Source of the DNA: Paenibacillus ginsengarvi
GTDB taxonomy: Bacteria; Bacillota; Bacilli; Paenibacillales; NBRC-103111
Length of the DNA: 64,000 nt
Reading direction: 5' to 3'
Assembly (NCBI RefSeq): GCF_003626695.1
Contig: NZ_RBAH01000001.1
Location: forward strand, 248,001-312,000
The position numbers and the translations under genes were made by a program. Below are positions 9,819-18,549 of the stretch, in pieces (the stretch's first letter is position 1; each line of letters begins with the position of its first letter). A model generated the notes under the pieces. The model made no database searches and was not told where the DNA came from. It saw nothing but the letters and a program-made list of their open reading frames with translations.

Positions 9819-9898
9819 GCTAGTCTCATACTCTAGCAAGGCGGCCATTTTCACGGGTATCCCCACTACTGTGCATGTTTGGTCGACTGCAAACATGT
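9819..9898 (-). other. Leader with two inverted repeats upstream of remA
   Basis: Within the 5' leader of the remA operon, CATGTTTG (9874-9881) and CAAACATG (9890-9897) form a perfect eight-base inverted repeat around the palindrome GTCGAC. A weaker repeat, GCTAG/CTAGC, lies at 9819-9823 and 9833-9837. These could be a protein-binding site or RNA hairpins. No known riboswitch was recognised, and neither has a T-run, so they are not terminators. Confidence 0.45.
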
Positions 9899-9916
9899 AT
9901 TCCCACTCAATACCCT

Positions 9917-9945
9917 ATTCTAATGCATTTTATAAGTACGGACAA
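9917..9945 (-). promoter_or_regulatory. Sigma-A-type promoter of the remA-gmk-rpoZ operon
   Basis: On the minus strand TTGTCC (9940-9945) is followed by a 17-base spacer and TAGAAT (9917-9922). It starts just after the stop codon of the upstream methyltransferase gene and points toward remA. The match and spacing are good; transcription has not been shown. Confidence 0.6.
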
Positions 9946-9959
9946 GTACAAATCGGCTT

Positions 9960-11846
9960 TTAGCGCGCCAATGGCTGCCGGCCCGTCTTCTCCCATACAT
10001 AAGCGGTCAACTGCGCGCTGACGTCGTAGAAATGCATCGGCGTCATCAAGTAGATTCCGTTGAATCTCGGCATGGCGACATCCAGCAGCTCTTTGGCAAT
10101 CTGAACGCCCATTGCGCGTCCCTGCTCGCCGCTGAGACCGGCCATCCGCCGGCGGACCTCCTCCGACAGCTGAATGCCCGGCACCTCGTTGTGCAGGAAC
10201 GTGGCGTTGTTCTCGCTGACGATCGGCATGAAGCCGATGAAGATCGGAACGTTCAAATGTTTGGTCGATTCGTATACGTTCTCGATCAGCTTGGCGTCGT
10301 ACACCGGCTGGGTCATGATAAAGTCGGCGCCGGCTTCGATTTTTTTCTCCAGCCGCTGAACCGCCTTCTCCAAATATTTGACGTTCGGATTAAACGCAGT
10401 GGCCACGATAAAATTCGCCTTATGCTTAAGCGGTTTGCCCGAGAAGGCGACCCCTTCATTAAGTTGCTTGATCAGTCGGATCATTTCGAACGACGTCATA
10501 TCATACACCGAGCTCGAGCCCGGCAAATCGCCGAAGCGCGAAGGGTCCCCCGTGATGACGAGCGTATGATCGAGTCCGACGGCGTGCATACCCATCAGAT
10601 GGGACTGCGTCCCAATCAGGTTGCGGTCCCGGCAGGCGATGTGCAGAAGCGGTCTTACCCCGAGCTGCTGCTTGATCAAAATGCCGAGCGGCAAATTGCT
10701 CATCCGCGTCACGGCGAGGGCGTTGTCGGCCATGGTGATCGAGTCTACACCGGCGGCGCGCAGCGCTTCGGCCCCTTGCATAAACTTGCCGATATCGAGG
10801 TCTCTGGGCGTATCCCATTCCACGATGACGGTATGGCGCTGTGCGACTAGTTCCAGCAAGCCCGGCTCTTTCGCTTGTTCCGGTACAGCCGGAGAAGACA
10901 CGGTCGGCCGGGATGTTTCGCTCGCTTGCGCGGATTCGCCTGCCGGTTTTTGAACACTATCTGCGATCACCGCTGCCGGATCGAAATCTTTCAAAGCGGC
11001 GGCCATCGCCGCAATATGCTCCGGAGTCGTCCCGCAGCAGCCGCCGATGAGACGAGCTCCCAGCCGGGCGAATTTCAGCGCATTTTCGGCAAAATAGTCC
11101 GGCTTCGAGCCGAACACATACTTGCCGTCTACATAGCCCGGCAGCCCCGCGTTCGGAAATACCGAATACGGCGTGCCGGGAATCGGCGCCAGCTTCTCCA
11201 TCGTCCGCAAAATGCCGTTAGGCCCGCTGTGACAGTTGAAGCCGAGCACATCTACGCCTTCCGCCACCAATATATCGAACGCCTTCTGGTAGTCTACGCC
11301 GTCGTTCGTAGTCGTTCCGCCGTCCGTGGCAAACTGCCCGATAATCGGCAAATCGGTTAAGCTTCGCGCCACGCGAACGGCGATCCGCATCTCTTCCAGA
11401 TCGTAAAACGTCTCGAAGAGCAGCCCGTCGACGCCGCCTTCCAGAAGCGCCTCAATCTGCTCGCGGAAGTCGCTCTCAAGCTGTTCCTGCGGAATGTTTC
11501 GGCGCCGCGCGGCCCGGATCGCCCCTACCGCTCCGACGACATAAGCATCCTCGCCGACCGCTCCGCGCGCGATGGCGACGCCCGCTTTGTTGATAGCCGC
11601 GACGTCCTGCTCCAGCCCGAACTTCGAAAGCTTCTCGCGGTTCGCGGAAAAAGTGTTCGTCTCAATCAATCTCGCGCCGGCGGCATAATACTGCTTGTGA
11701 ACGTCGCCGATCACATCCGGCTTGAGCAAATTATATTCTTCGTACGACACGCCTACCGGAAAACCGAGCTGGTACAAATACGTCCCCATCGCCCCGTCCC
11801 CGATCAGCACCTGCCGTTTCAGCGCGTCCCGCAAATTGGCTTTCAT
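9960..11846 (-). CDS. yitJ: Bifunctional homocysteine S-methyltransferase/5,10-methylenetetrahydrofolate reductase (YitJ-like)
   Basis: The N-terminal half (about residues 1-290) is a homocysteine methyltransferase domain with GDGAMGTYLYQLG, GFNCHSGP and the zinc-binding LIGGCCGTTPEH. The C-terminal half (about 330-628) is a methylene-THF reductase barrel with VEWDTPRD, the flavin-site region LLHIACRDRN, and ITGDPSRFGD. The linker is rich in Ala, Ser and Pro. The protein would make methyl-THF and pass one-carbon units to homocysteine in methionine synthesis. B. subtilis yitJ is under an S-box riboswitch; none is visible here because dapF lies only 31 bases upstream. Activity is inferred from family knowledge. 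Confidence 0.92.
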   Translation of the reverse strand: MKANLRDALKRQVLIGDGAMGTYLYQLGFPVGVSYEEYNLLKPDVIGDVHKQYYAAGARLIETNTFSANREKLSKFGLEQDVAAINKAGVAIARGAVGEDAYVVGAVGAIRAARRRNIPQEQLESDFREQIEALLEGGVDGLLFETFYDLEEMRIAVRVARSLTDLPIIGQFATDGGTTTNDGVDYQKAFDILVAEGVDVLGFNCHSGPNGILRTMEKLAPIPGTPYSVFPNAGLPGYVDGKYVFGSKPDYFAENALKFARLGARLIGGCCGTTPEHIAAMAAALKDFDPAAVIADSVQKPAGESAQASETSRPTVSSPAVPEQAKEPGLLELVAQRHTVIVEWDTPRDLDIGKFMQGAEALRAAGVDSITMADNALAVTRMSNLPLGILIKQQLGVRPLLHIACRDRNLIGTQSHLMGMHAVGLDHTLVITGDPSRFGDLPGSSSVYDMTSFEMIRLIKQLNEGVAFSGKPLKHKANFIVATAFNPNVKYLEKAVQRLEKKIEAGADFIMTQPVYDAKLIENVYESTKHLNVPIFIGFMPIVSENNATFLHNEVPGIQLSEEVRRRMAGLSGEQGRAMGVQIAKELLDVAMPRFNGIYLMTPMHFYDVSAQLTAYVWEKTGRQPLAR

Positions 11847-11877
11847 TCTCGCTTCTCTCCCATGCTTTCCGTATGAT

Positions 11878-12711
11878 TCACTCCGCCGTTCCGCTGTAAA
11901 CGATCTCCGCCGGTCCCGTCATATAAACGCGGCCGTCGCTCTCGTCCCAATCGATCGCCAAATCGCCGCCCTTCAGCGACACGACGGCCTTGCGATCCGT
12001 CTTGCCGTCCAGCACGGCCGCCACAAGCGTCGCGCAAGCCCCGGTGCCGCAGGCAAGCGTTGGTCCCGCTCCCCGCTCCCACACCCGCATCTCGATGCGG
12101 TCCCGCGAGCGGACGGTAGCGAACTCGACATTCGTTCTGCGCGGAAACAGCCCGTTCGTCTCAAGCAGCGGTCCCCACCGGTACAAGTCGAAGCCGGCCG
12201 CATCGTCAACATAGATGACGCAGTGCGGATTCCCCATCGATACGGCGGTAAAACGGAACTCGGTTCCGTCCACCGCTACGGGAAAACCGACGACCGGATT
12301 CGCTTCGACCGTCGTCGGAATGTCGGGCCCGTTCAGAATCGGCGCCCCCATGTCGACGCGCACTTGACGCACGCGGCCGTCCTCCACAGAAAGCCGCACC
12401 GGCTGTACGCCTGCGCCGATCGTTTCGATCGTCAGCTCCGTTTTATCGGTTAGTCCGTTATCGTAAACGTATTTGGCGACGCAGCGGATTGCGTTGCCGC
12501 ATTGCTCCGCCTCGCTGCCATCGGAATTAATAATTCGCATCAAAAAGTCAGCCTTGTCCGAAGGCAAAATGTAAACGAGCCCGTCGGCGCCGATCCCGAA
12601 AAACCGGTTGCAATGCCGGACGGCCAGCTCGGAGACGTTATCCGGCAAGCGGGATTCCCCATAAACGACGATAAAATCGTTCCCGAGACCGTGCATTTTC
12701 GTAAATTCCAT
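11878..12711 (-). CDS. dapF: Diaminopimelate epimerase
   Basis: Converts LL- to meso-diaminopimelate for lysine and peptidoglycan. The 277 residues match the family. The two catalytic cysteines are visible in EAEQCGNAIRC (about residue 75) and ACGTGACATL (about residue 225), and the start MEFTKMHGLGNDFIVV is typical. The frame is open 34 codons upstream, but the ATG at 12709-12711 has AGGTGG seven bases before it. A TATAAT (12749-12754, minus) upstream is a likely -10 box, with no good -35. It is followed by the methyltransferase gene on the same strand. Confidence 0.96.
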   Translation of the reverse strand: MEFTKMHGLGNDFIVVYGESRLPDNVSELAVRHCNRFFGIGADGLVYILPSDKADFLMRIINSDGSEAEQCGNAIRCVAKYVYDNGLTDKTELTIETIGAGVQPVRLSVEDGRVRQVRVDMGAPILNGPDIPTTVEANPVVGFPVAVDGTEFRFTAVSMGNPHCVIYVDDAAGFDLYRWGPLLETNGLFPRRTNVEFATVRSRDRIEMRVWERGAGPTLACGTGACATLVAAVLDGKTDRKAVVSLKGGDLAIDWDESDGRVYMTGPAEIVYSGTAE

Positions 12712-12903
12712 GGTGCATCCACCTGTTCTCATGCTTAGGATTAGAATCATTATAGAGCAAAACGGTCGGAATGCATAGGGATTTCGTGAGCGAGAACGTT
12801 TCCGGGCGAGCAAAACGTTTATGGAGCCGCCTCAAACGGCTTATATTGCGGAAAGCGCTGGTAAATCTGCGAGAATACGCATATGCGTGAATTTCTTCGA
12901 TGA

Positions 12904-13170
12904 AAGCTACTACTGTTACTTTGCGGAGCCCGCAAAACCAGGGCTGCTATTCGCGACATGGATATGCGCCGGACAGCCGCGCTAATCAGCAGTCCGACTT
13001 TGGTTATCGCAGGGCAGTATGATACGGTGACTCTTCCAGAGCACGGTGAATTAATCGCCAAGACCGTAGCTGGCGCGAAGCTGACCCTCTTACCTGCCGT
13101 TCATCTATCCAATGTGGAGTATCAAACCGAACTCCTCAATGTCGTGCTCGAGTTCCTGCAAGTTAAATGA
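12904..13170 (+). pseudogene. C-terminal fragment of an alpha/beta-hydrolase (3-oxoadipate enol-lactonase-like)
   Basis: Only the last 88 codons remain. The frame reads RAAIRDMDMRRTAALISSP, then TLVIAGQYDTVTLPEHGELIA and HLSNVEYQTELL, which is the C-terminal pattern of 3-oxoadipate enol-lactonases, including the late Asp and the final catalytic His (AVHLSN). A stop (TGA, 12901-12903) closes the frame just upstream, and the N-terminal two thirds with the nucleophile elbow are absent. There is no good ribosome site. It is the only plus-strand coding trace in a long minus-strand stretch. I read it as a decayed remnant; a small expressed protein starting at 12958 is possible but unlikely. Confidence 0.7.
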
Positions 13171-13195
13171 AGAAATTTGAGGCTGCGAAAGTTGA

Positions 13196-13229
13196 GTTAA
13201 AAATAAAAGCCCTCGCATAACGCGAGGAC
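13196..13229 (-). terminator. Intrinsic terminator of the 18456-13241 operon
   Basis: On the minus strand CCTCGC and GCGAGG pair around a short loop and are followed by GCTTTTATTTTTAA. It lies 12 bases after the stop of the ceramidase-like gene and ends cluster A. Confidence 0.75.
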
Positions 13230-13240
13230 CAACGTGGCAA

Positions 13241-14545
13241 TCAAGAGGAGCTTCCAGCTTCGTTCAGCCGGTCCAAAAGTCTCGCGGCCGATTCGACGAG
13301 CCGTTCGCCCGTCTCTTCCGGGAACCGGTTGCGGAACGTCATCTGCGGCTCATACCCGCCTTGGCGGTACGCTTCGCGCGTGCAAATGTAGGCGCGTATC
13401 GTCCCGTTGCTGAGCGTATCGATCATCGTATAACCGAAGGCCGACCGCCGCTTGATATCAAGGCCGAATTCGACGAAAATTTCACCGGGCAGCCCGGCAA
13501 TGGCGAGCTCGCCGATTCGAACGGCCTGCACTTCGACCGTGGCCTCTACTGGCGGATTTTCGTCGGCGATCCGTGCGATCTCGCGGGCATACAGTGCGGT
13601 ACGCGTGTCGTCCGTGCCGGTCTCGATAATGCGGCGCGCCTCGTCGATCCGCTCCTGCGACGGACTTCTCAGCTTGAGCGTAAACGTCTCGCTGAGCGCG
13701 GCTACCGGCGCCGAGTCGCTTACTCGAATCTTTTCCCGCACCTTGATCGCCTCGGCGCCGAGAATACGGCCCATCCAGCGATAATGATCGGCGCCCTTCC
13801 GGTATTTGCCGGAAACGTCGATATGGTTAATATCCCCGCACGCTCCTAACAAAAACAGGCTGACGGCCTGCTCGCCAAGCTCACGCTTGACGCATCGGCT
13901 CAGCTCGCCCGGATAATCAGCGCACAGCTCCGCCCCACCGACCGTATCCGTATGGCAGGCGTAGTTAGTGACGACGCCGATCGGATTGCCGGCCGCATCG
14001 TCGATCCGCATGACCAGTACTTCCGGATCGATCGGGCCGGCCGCCCGGTCGATCAGCGGGTTGCTTACGCCCGGATTTGTCCTAAACGAGCCGTCCTTCA
14101 TCCAAAACCGCCGGTTGAAGGCGATGTCCGCTTCGTGGCCGCGCCCGAACCCGATTCTCGCTTCCTTTCGGGTACGGTACGCCAGCAGGACGCTGTCCGC
14201 CGCCTTCTGCGCGGCCCATGCCAAATAGGCGGGATCTTCCACCGAGCCGAACCCTGTAGATACCGGACCGCCCGTATGCGTATGCGTGGCCGATACGAGT
14301 ACGGCCGCCGCCCCGATCCCCGTATCTTCGGCAACCCGCTCGCGGATCGTTTGCGTCACCGATTCCGGGACAAAGATGGAATCGAGCACTACGATCACTA
14401 CCGTATTTTCTCCCGATTCGACTACGAGCGATTTGGCGTACAGCGAGTCTTTTACGCCGCTTGCATGCCGCGGACCGAAGTATCCCGGAATTACACTTCC
14501 GAGCTTCGGTGTTATTTCGACTTCCGCCATTCCACATCGGATCAT
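13241..14545 (-). CDS. Neutral/alkaline ceramidase N-terminal-domain family protein
   Basis: The 434-residue protein resembles the N-terminal domain of neutral ceramidases. It starts with IRCGMAEVEITP and contains SATHTHTGG (about residue 90), NYACHTDTVGG and GACGDINH. The histidines in these motifs are the expected zinc ligands. Many bacterial relatives consist of this domain only, lie in carbohydrate gene clusters and have no known substrate. No signal peptide is visible, so it is probably cytoplasmic. I chose the ATG with GGAGGG seven bases upstream rather than one five codons earlier. It is the last gene of a five-gene minus-strand run. A true ceramidase role is doubtful given the sugar-metabolism neighbours. 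Confidence 0.82.
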   Translation of the reverse strand: MIRCGMAEVEITPKLGSVIPGYFGPRHASGVKDSLYAKSLVVESGENTVVIVVLDSIFVPESVTQTIRERVAEDTGIGAAAVLVSATHTHTGGPVSTGFGSVEDPAYLAWAAQKAADSVLLAYRTRKEARIGFGRGHEADIAFNRRFWMKDGSFRTNPGVSNPLIDRAAGPIDPEVLVMRIDDAAGNPIGVVTNYACHTDTVGGAELCADYPGELSRCVKRELGEQAVSLFLLGACGDINHIDVSGKYRKGADHYRWMGRILGAEAIKVREKIRVSDSAPVAALSETFTLKLRSPSQERIDEARRIIETGTDDTRTALYAREIARIADENPPVEATVEVQAVRIGELAIAGLPGEIFVEFGLDIKRRSAFGYTMIDTLSNGTIRAYICTREAYRQGGYEPQMTFRNRFPEETGERLVESAARLLDRLNEAGSSS

Positions 14546-14585
14546 GATAGAGCCCTCCATCCGTTGCTTTCGGTGAAATTCGTGA

Positions 14586-15506
14586 CTAGCCTTGCCCCTC
14601 CCGAAGCTCGGCGATCATCAAATACTGCGTATACACCGTTTCGAAGCCCGCGCTCGTCAGCCATTGCGCCAATTCTGGGTCCGAGGTGGACAAGTTGTCC
14701 GTAGCCCGCCTGCAATCTTCCTCAAGCGGGCCAAAGGCCGCCGCTAGCGCCGCATGAAGAAGTTGCTTCCGCTCGGCCCGGGACGGGTCCGCCGCGCACT
14801 GAAGCAGCGTCACCGACGCCAGCTTGCCTTCGTCGTCATATCTTCGGACGACGAGCGCGTACGCTCCTACCGCACCATCCTTGTCAAAAACAAGAATGCC
14901 CTCCGCCTCCGGATGATTAAACCAGGCTGCGGACCAAGCGGTTTCATGGCGGAAAAACGGCAGCTTGGCCAGTTGATGCGGCTTCGCCTGCCCGATCGGA
15001 TATTCGCGGAGCTTCTGCGCCGCCTCCCGGATTTCATCTGGCAGCGGACCGGTTCGCCGGGCGCCGATCAGTCCGTCTCGAATCTGAAAGCCGGAGCTTT
15101 CGTAAGCGGCAATCGCACCGGCATTTTTTTGCACGACCTCCAGGACGCACGATACCGCTCCGCCCCGCTTCATCGCTTCCACCGCTTCGAGCATGAGCCG
15201 CTTCGCCAGCCCTTTGCCACGAAACTTCGGGTTTACGCCCGTGCCGCCGTTCCAAGCGATTGGCACGCCGTCCACTTTTTTCATCGCCACCAGCACGAAC
15301 CCGGCCGGCTCCCCGTCCACAAATGCCGCGACAGAAAGCTCGGGACGGATAGATTCCCGCCCGAGCCTCGGAATAAAGCTTTCGAGTGTCATCGACATAT
15401 CGGAGTAATAGCCGGAGAAGCCGAGGTTCCACAGCTCGACCGCCTGATTAAACGTACAATCGGCCAGGCTGCGTATTTGTATCGGTAAACTATCCCCAGC
15501 TGTCAT
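14586..15506 (-). CDS. GNAT-family N-acetyltransferase
   Basis: A 306-residue protein. The acetyl-CoA-binding signature NPKFRGKGLAKRLMLEAVEAM is at about residues 95-115, and the following NAGAIAAYESSGF is the usual GNAT motif B pattern. The second half (about 160-306) looks like a degenerate second GNAT-type domain, with no clear signature of its own. The ATG follows a GGGGGG ribosome site; a TTG six codons earlier is less likely. It lies 22 bases after the sugar isomerase gene and 40 before the ceramidase-like gene. The substrate is unknown; acetylation of an amino sugar would suit the neighbourhood, but that is only inference. Confidence 0.82.
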   Translation of the reverse strand: MTAGDSLPIQIRSLADCTFNQAVELWNLGFSGYYSDMSMTLESFIPRLGRESIRPELSVAAFVDGEPAGFVLVAMKKVDGVPIAWNGGTGVNPKFRGKGLAKRLMLEAVEAMKRGGAVSCVLEVVQKNAGAIAAYESSGFQIRDGLIGARRTGPLPDEIREAAQKLREYPIGQAKPHQLAKLPFFRHETAWSAAWFNHPEAEGILVFDKDGAVGAYALVVRRYDDEGKLASVTLLQCAADPSRAERKQLLHAALAAAFGPLEEDCRRATDNLSTSDPELAQWLTSAGFETVYTQYLMIAELREGQG

Positions 15507-15528
15507 TCGCGCTTCCCCCCGCAATAAA

Positions 15529-16395
15529 TTACAGTTCGAAACCGGCTTCTTCCAGCAGGCGCGTCAAGTTGACTCTTGCCTGCACCACGCGCTCGTCGAG
15601 TTGTTCGATCGGAATGCCCGCGTTAAAAGCTCCGGCCGCTCCGTCCAGCCGCTCGACGATGACCGGACCGGAGAAGCCGGCCGTATGCAGCGTCGCGAAC
15701 AAGGAACGAAAATCGATCTCGCCTTCGCCCGGTATCGGGAAATCGGACTCCGCCCGCTCGCCGCGATGATCCTTCGCCACGATCGATACGGTGTTCGCGG
15801 CGATGATCGGCAGGTCGGCCGCCGTATCGACGCCTTCGTAGAAGCGGACGTTGCCCGGGTCGTAGCTGGCTCTCACATGAGGCGAGCCGATCTGGCGCAG
15901 CGTGTCCGCGATGACGGCGGCCGTCGCGGTATTGCCCGTATGCGGCTTAATCGTGACCACGATGCCGCGCTTGCCGGCTTCCTCGCCGATTTGCCGGTAC
16001 TTGTCGGCGAACGCCTCGTTAAGCGGTTTCATCTCTTCCTCGCTGATCGGCTCGCTTGGGAATTTCCGGTAGCTGGTCGTCCCGAGCGACAATAGTTCGG
16101 TCACGCCGATAGCTTTGGCAAACTCCAGCCGGCTGATCGCCCGCTCCAGCGGCTTGGCCGGGGAGAGCACATCCGTGCTGACGAGCGACACCGGCTTCAG
16201 CCCGTAACGCTCCAGCAAGCCGGAAATGCGCTCCGCCTCGCCAGGGTCGGTATCGTCGAAGGCAGGCTTGCCTTCATGGGGCAGGCCAAACGACACATAC
16301 TGGTAACCGGCGCGGGCAATCGACTCGAGCGCCCGTTCGAACGAATGCTTCATATAGATCCATGACATGCATGCAAGTTGCGCTTTACGTTTCAT
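15529..16395 (-). CDS. Sugar phosphate isomerase/epimerase (xylose isomerase-like TIM barrel)
   Basis: A 288-residue AP-endonuclease-2/xylose-isomerase-like barrel. Visible features are the opening ACMSWIYMKHSFERALESIARAGYQYVSFG, the metal-site patterns TIKPHTGNTATA and RASYDPGNVRFYEGVD, and the late VIVERLDG with its Glu. Relatives include inosose isomerases and dehydratases and 3-dehydro-sugar isomerases. The gene overlaps the preceding Gfo/Idh/MocA gene by four bases, the common pairing of oxidation and isomerisation in cyclitol or keto-sugar catabolism. The substrate cannot be read from sequence. Confidence 0.85.
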   Translation of the reverse strand: MKRKAQLACMSWIYMKHSFERALESIARAGYQYVSFGLPHEGKPAFDDTDPGEAERISGLLERYGLKPVSLVSTDVLSPAKPLERAISRLEFAKAIGVTELLSLGTTSYRKFPSEPISEEEMKPLNEAFADKYRQIGEEAGKRGIVVTIKPHTGNTATAAVIADTLRQIGSPHVRASYDPGNVRFYEGVDTAADLPIIAANTVSIVAKDHRGERAESDFPIPGEGEIDFRSLFATLHTAGFSGPVIVERLDGAAGAFNAGIPIEQLDERVVQARVNLTRLLEEAGFEL

Positions 16396-17438
16396 CCTTG
16401 CACCCCGGTTCCCGCCGCGCTGCGCAGTGCCGAGTAATCGACGGCCACTTCGCGGCGCTCCTTCAGGGAGCGGTAAGCAGCTTCCGATACGGCGATTACG
16501 CGCAGGCCGTCCGCCAGCGAAATGAGCGGCTGCTTGTTCTCCCGGATACAGTCAACGAAATGGCTGTTCAGGCGAACCCACATATCGTTGCTGTCGAACG
16601 ACGTTTTCCGCTCCGGTCCGTTATCGTCCTTCACAAGCAATTGTCCGTTGTTGTTCACGGCCGTCAAACGCTCGGTAGCCACTCCGGTGATGTCATATTC
16701 GACGCGGGTCACCCAAGGGGTGCTGACTTGCCCGATGCCGCCGTTTGCAAACCGAAGCGATACGGTAAAGGCGTCGGCGACGCTGCCCGGCGGCAGCAGA
16801 TACGTTCCGCCGTAGGCGAATACCGATTCAATCTCGCCGCACATCCATGTCAGCAGATCGTAATCGTGCGAGCCGTGGGAGAATATTGGCCCTTTCGCCG
16901 TAACGTCGTCGAAATACCAGTTCGGTGTATCATAATAATGATCGCGGTATTTGTCGTACACCCGCTGATTCGGATCGAGAAAATGGGTGCGCATCGACCA
17001 CGCCTGGATCGGCTTGCCGACATCGCCGGAAAGCGTTTCCTTCATCGCCCGATATACCGGAGAGAAGCGCAGCGGATAAGCGACCATCGCCTTCAGCTCC
17101 GGATGTTTCGCTCCGGCTGCCACGATCTCCGCCCCATCCTCCATGGATGTGGCCAGAGCTTTTTCCAAAAACAGATGCTTGCCCGACTCCAGCACAGCCT
17201 TGGACGCATCGACGTGCAAATGGTCCGGGGTCGCCACCCATACCGCATCCAGATCCTGGTCCAGCAGAGCCTCATAGCTGTCATAGACCGTAGCGCCGAC
17301 TTCGGCGGCCAGCGCCTCCGCCTTTGCCCGCGTCCGGTTATGCACGGCCGCCACCTTGACGCCCGGCAGCGTATGGAGCGTGCGGGCATGCAGCGATCCC
17401 ATCAGCCCGCAGCCGATAATTCCTACTTTTATAGTCAT
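16392..17438 (-). CDS. Gfo/Idh/MocA family oxidoreductase
   Basis: NAD(P)-dependent dehydrogenase of 348 residues. The Rossmann start IKVGIIGCGLMGSLHARTL is followed by VATPDHLH and by LFLEKALA, the family's EKP-type motif with Ala instead of Pro. The C-terminal half has the catalytic-type GSHDYDLLTWMCGEI. The family oxidises or reduces sugars, cyclitols and their derivatives. A good AAGGAG precedes the ATG. It overlaps the TIM-barrel gene downstream by four bases and follows a second dehydrogenase by 31 bases. Confidence 0.88.
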   Translation of the reverse strand: MTIKVGIIGCGLMGSLHARTLHTLPGVKVAAVHNRTRAKAEALAAEVGATVYDSYEALLDQDLDAVWVATPDHLHVDASKAVLESGKHLFLEKALATSMEDGAEIVAAGAKHPELKAMVAYPLRFSPVYRAMKETLSGDVGKPIQAWSMRTHFLDPNQRVYDKYRDHYYDTPNWYFDDVTAKGPIFSHGSHDYDLLTWMCGEIESVFAYGGTYLLPPGSVADAFTVSLRFANGGIGQVSTPWVTRVEYDITGVATERLTAVNNNGQLLVKDDNGPERKTSFDSNDMWVRLNSHFVDCIRENKQPLISLADGLRVIAVSEAAYRSLKERREVAVDYSALRSAAGTGVQG

Positions 17439-17469
17439 AGAGAGCAGCTCCTTCTTAGGATTTATCGTC

Positions 17470-18456
17470 TTACAGCGTTACGGGAACGCCTTGGCTTCCG
17501 TACATCGACCAGATCGTCCGGTGCGACTTCAAAATTTCGTGACCGTCCGTTTCCGGCCGTTGTCCGGTTGCGATGGACTCGAGGAAATGCTCGATTTCGA
17601 ACAGCACGTTTTGGCCGCGGCGGGTCGGATACTCGGGCGGACGCTGATACAGCGTTTCCGTACCGTCCTTGGAAATGGCCGTTACAGTCCACATGCTGTT
17701 GTCCAGCTCAAGGAAGCCTTCGGTCAGATGAATATGGAATTTCGCCGGCGGTTTTTTGTATCTCATCCCCCAGCTCGTCGTGAGATGGGCGATCGCGCCG
17801 CTCTTGAACTCGATAATGCCGTGGGACGTGCCTTCCCCTTCCATCCATTCGGTGCCGACGCGCGTGCCGAAGTGCGATACCCGATTCGGTTCGCCGAGCA
17901 GGTAAAGCAAAATATCGATATAATGGCAGCCGTGGCTGAACAAACATCCGCCGCCCAGCTTTTCCTTGCTTGCGAACCAAGTGCCCGGAGCCGGAGTCAA
18001 AAACGCTTCGACCCAGCCCTGCGCGCTGATCGGCTTGCCGTACTTGCCGCTGTCCACCGCTTCCTTCAGCTTGCGGATAGCCGGGAGGAACCGGACGACG
18101 AAGGCGAGCATCAGCGTTACATTGTTCTGCTCCGCGGCGCGGATGACGTTGAGGCAATCTTCCTCGGAATTGGCGAGCGGCTTCTCGAGCAGCACGTGCT
18201 TGCCGGCGGCGATCGCGGTCAGCGATTGCGGCGCGTGCAGATGGTGCGGCGTACACAAGCTGACCGCGTCGATATCGTCGAGAATTTTCGTCCAGTCCGT
18301 CGTGTAGTTGCAGCCGAGCTCGGCGGCTACCTTCGCGGCCTTTTCTTCGTCCAGATCCACTACCCAGCGCAGGTCGGACCGATCCGCCAATTTATAGGCA
18401 TATGCGTGCTCGAGTCCCATGTTCAATCCGACAACGGCGGTGCGTATTTTATTCAT
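17470..18456 (-). CDS. Gfo/Idh/MocA family oxidoreductase
   Basis: The first gene of the minus-strand cluster A run, 328 residues. It has IRTAVVGLNMGLEHAYAYKL (a Rossmann turn slightly unlike GxGxxG), CTPHHLHAPQ, VLLEKPLANSEED (EKP motif intact) and GCLFSHGCHYIDILLYLLGEP with the usual His and Asp. GAGGAG precedes the ATG. It is divergent from an AraC-type regulator, with a -10 box but no good -35 in between, which fits activator-dependent expression. It is not close to the neighbouring dehydrogenase in detail, so the two may act on different substrates or steps. Confidence 0.88.
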   Translation of the reverse strand: MNKIRTAVVGLNMGLEHAYAYKLADRSDLRWVVDLDEEKAAKVAAELGCNYTTDWTKILDDIDAVSLCTPHHLHAPQSLTAIAAGKHVLLEKPLANSEEDCLNVIRAAEQNNVTLMLAFVVRFLPAIRKLKEAVDSGKYGKPISAQGWVEAFLTPAPGTWFASKEKLGGGCLFSHGCHYIDILLYLLGEPNRVSHFGTRVGTEWMEGEGTSHGIIEFKSGAIAHLTTSWGMRYKKPPAKFHIHLTEGFLELDNSMWTVTAISKDGTETLYQRPPEYPTRRGQNVLFEIEHFLESIATGQRPETDGHEILKSHRTIWSMYGSQGVPVTL

Positions 18457-18501
18457 TGTAACCCTCTCCTCGACATTAAGTTTTGATTTAGCTTCAATGC
18501 G

Positions 18502-18507
18502 ATTATA
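18502..18507 (-). promoter_or_regulatory. -10 box of the cluster A operon
   Basis: TATAAT on the minus strand, 46 bases before the dehydrogenase start. At 16-18 bases upstream there is no recognisable -35, so activation by the adjacent AraC protein is plausible. Confidence 0.5.
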
Positions 18508-18549
18508 CCGAGGACGATTGTCGAAAGATTTGGCCTAAACGATGATAAA

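Noticed and set aside
11847-11877. S-box (SAM) riboswitch for the YitJ-like gene
   Set aside because: Only 31 bases separate it from dapF and no S-box elements are visible.
12819-12890. Minus-strand tail reading QIYQRFPQYKPFE, like the C-terminus of a sugar kinase
   Set aside because: Only about 15 residues and inside the region of the hydrolase fragment; too short to support a claim.
16362-18486. Long plus-strand frames opposite the two dehydrogenases
   Set aside because: Antisense shadows of well-supported genes with no motifs.
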